Assembly: GCA_015490695.1 (NCBI GenBank)
Contig: WFXK01000072.1
Location: forward strand, 1-24,293
DNA: 24,293 nucleotides
Direction: 5' to 3'
Source: Bacteroidota bacterium
GTDB taxonomy: Bacteria > Bacteroidota > Bacteroidia > SpSt-205 > S141-50
Part shown: positions 23,465 through 24,293 of the stretch, piece by piece
Layout of the letters: each line of letters begins with the position of its first letter
Numbering within the stretch: position 1 is the stretch's first letter
Notes under the pieces: model-generated
Database searches by the model: none
Seen by the model: only the letters and a program-made list of their open reading frames with translations
Told to the model about the DNA's origin: nothing
Position numbers and translations under genes: made by a program

Positions 23465-24198
23465 CCATCGTGATTAAAAACATAAAAAAGCGTTTTGAAG
23501 ACAAAGAGGTGCTTAAAGGAATCTCTTTTGAATTTGAACGGGGGAAGATTAACATGATTATCGGTGCAAGCGGTAGTGGTAAAACAGTACTGACAAAATG
23601 CATGGTCCGTTTAATGGAACCCGATGAAGGAGAAGTTTATTATGATGGCATAAACATTTTACAAGCCGATAGCAAACAATTGCGACAAATTCGTAGAAAA
23701 ATTGGGATGTTGTTTCAATCTGCAGCTTTGTTTGATTCGTTAACAGTAGCAGAAAACGTTGCATTTCCTTTACGGATGTTTACGCGTTGGAGTGAAAAAG
23801 AAATTATGGAACGGGTTCGTTATTGTTTGCATAGAGTAAACTTATATGATGTGGAGAACCTTTATCCTGGGGAGTTATCAGGTGGTATGAAAAAGCGTGT
23901 AGGCATTGCCCGAGCTATTGTTTTTAATCCTACTTATCTCTTTTGCGATGAGCCCAATTCGGGTTTAGACCCTAAAACCGCTGCCGTTATTGACGACCTA
24001 ATTAAAGAACTTACTGAAGAAATGAATACAACTACCGTAGTCATTTCTCATGATATTCGCAGCGTTATGCAAATAGGAGATAAGATTTTATTTCTTTACA
24101 ATGGTCGCAAGGAGTGGGAGGGGCACCCTTCAGAAATCCGTTATAGCGATAACCCCCATTTGATTGAATTTATAGAAACTTCTGGGGTTCGGGTGTAG
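23461..24198 (+). CDS. mlaF: MlaF-family ABC transporter ATPase
   Basis: This is the ATP-binding subunit that drives the MlaE permease from the cytosolic side. ATG 23461 overlaps the mlaE stop in ATGA, indicating translational coupling; an upstream GTG-type extension into mlaE is rejected. In 245 residues it has Walker A GASGSGKT (35-42), Q-loop FQSAALFDSL (85-94), ABC signature LSGGMKKRV (139-147), Walker B YLFCDEPNSGLDP (159-171) and H-loop His197 (VVISHD). The QSAALFDSLTV stretch and PNSGLDP (rather than PTSGLDP or PFSGLDP) are as in lipid-transport ATPases of this group. The gene is the last of a two-gene unit and converges with a probable minus-strand gene entering from the right edge. 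Confidence 0.95.
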   Translation: MTIVIKNIKKRFEDKEVLKGISFEFERGKINMIIGASGSGKTVLTKCMVRLMEPDEGEVYYDGINILQADSKQLRQIRRKIGMLFQSAALFDSLTVAENVAFPLRMFTRWSEKEIMERVRYCLHRVNLYDVENLYPGELSGGMKKRVGIARAIVFNPTYLFCDEPNSGLDPKTAAVIDDLIKELTEEMNTTTVVISHDIRSVMQIGDKILFLYNGRKEWEGHPSEIRYSDNPHLIEFIETSGVRV

Positions 24199-24201
24199 TC
24201 G

Positions 24202-24293
24202 TTATTCGGAGATTGCTTGTAATTCTTTCTTTTTTAACAAGGCTTTTACTTTTTTAAGGTAGCAGGGGCGTATTCATACTCGTTATTTAAAGC
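24202..24293 (-). pseudogene. 3' end of an unrecognised minus-strand gene, apparently frameshifted
   Basis: Read on the minus strand from the right edge, one frame gives ALNNEYEYAPATLKK then TAA, while a second frame continues at once as VKALLKKKELQAISE and stops at 24202-24204. The two join smoothly if one A is added to the A6 run at 24251-24256. The composition (Glu/Lys-rich, no stops once joined) looks like a normal C-terminus. Possible explanations are a homopolymer sequencing error, a real disruption, or simply that the first stop is genuine and the rest is noncoding. The protein cannot be identified from about 30 residues. Confidence 0.35.

Noticed and set aside
1..24293. CRISPR arrays, tRNA genes, insertion sequences, prophage genes
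   Set aside because: No regular repeats, no cloverleaf-like sequences, and no transposase or phage proteins were found among the coding frames.

Overview
The window is chromosomal DNA from a member of the Bacteroidota. The strongest evidence is a complete SprA/Sov translocon protein of the type IX secretion system (T9SS), a secreted protein with a T9SS type A sorting tail, a fused LpxC-FabZ enzyme, and TAnnTTTG-type -10 boxes just upstream of several genes. The genus cannot be read from the sequence. No tRNA, rRNA, CRISPR array, insertion sequence or phage gene was seen, and coding density is very high: no gene-free stretch reaches 300 bases.

Layout. Bases 1-12428 are read on the plus strand. 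They hold the 3' part of an unrecognised, probably exported protein, an overlapping TonB-dependent receptor, an AAA+ ATPase three bases later, and after a gap of 87 bases the 2448-residue SprA. Bases 12412-21182 form a five-gene minus-strand run in the order: T9SS-sorted surface protein, GT-C type membrane glycosyltransferase, lipoyl(octanoyl)transferase LipB, GT2 glycosyltransferase, and an MFS drug-efflux-like transporter that converges on sprA with overlapping 3' ends. Next is lpxC-fabZ (minus, 22690-21299), divergent from mlaE-mlaF (plus, 22724-24198). The last bases carry what looks like the 3' end of another minus-strand gene with a one-base frameshift.

The common theme is the outer membrane. 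LpxC-FabZ makes lipid A and controls acyl-chain supply, MlaE/MlaF move phospholipids, SprA exports T9SS cargo, the large surface protein is such a cargo, and the TonB receptor imports a substrate. LipB belongs to lipoic acid metabolism.

Points that deserve a second look are: a repeated arrangement in which a TAnnTTTG box lies only 4-9 bases before the start codon (lpxC, mlaE, lipB, GT-C gene), suggesting leaderless or near-leaderless mRNAs; a twin-arginine-like N-terminal extension on LipB that sits exactly behind such a box; a palindrome over the sprA promoter combined with a TTG start; and two EF-hand-like loops plus a Lys/Pro/Gln-rich insert in SprA. I did not find clear evidence of an entirely new multi-gene system.
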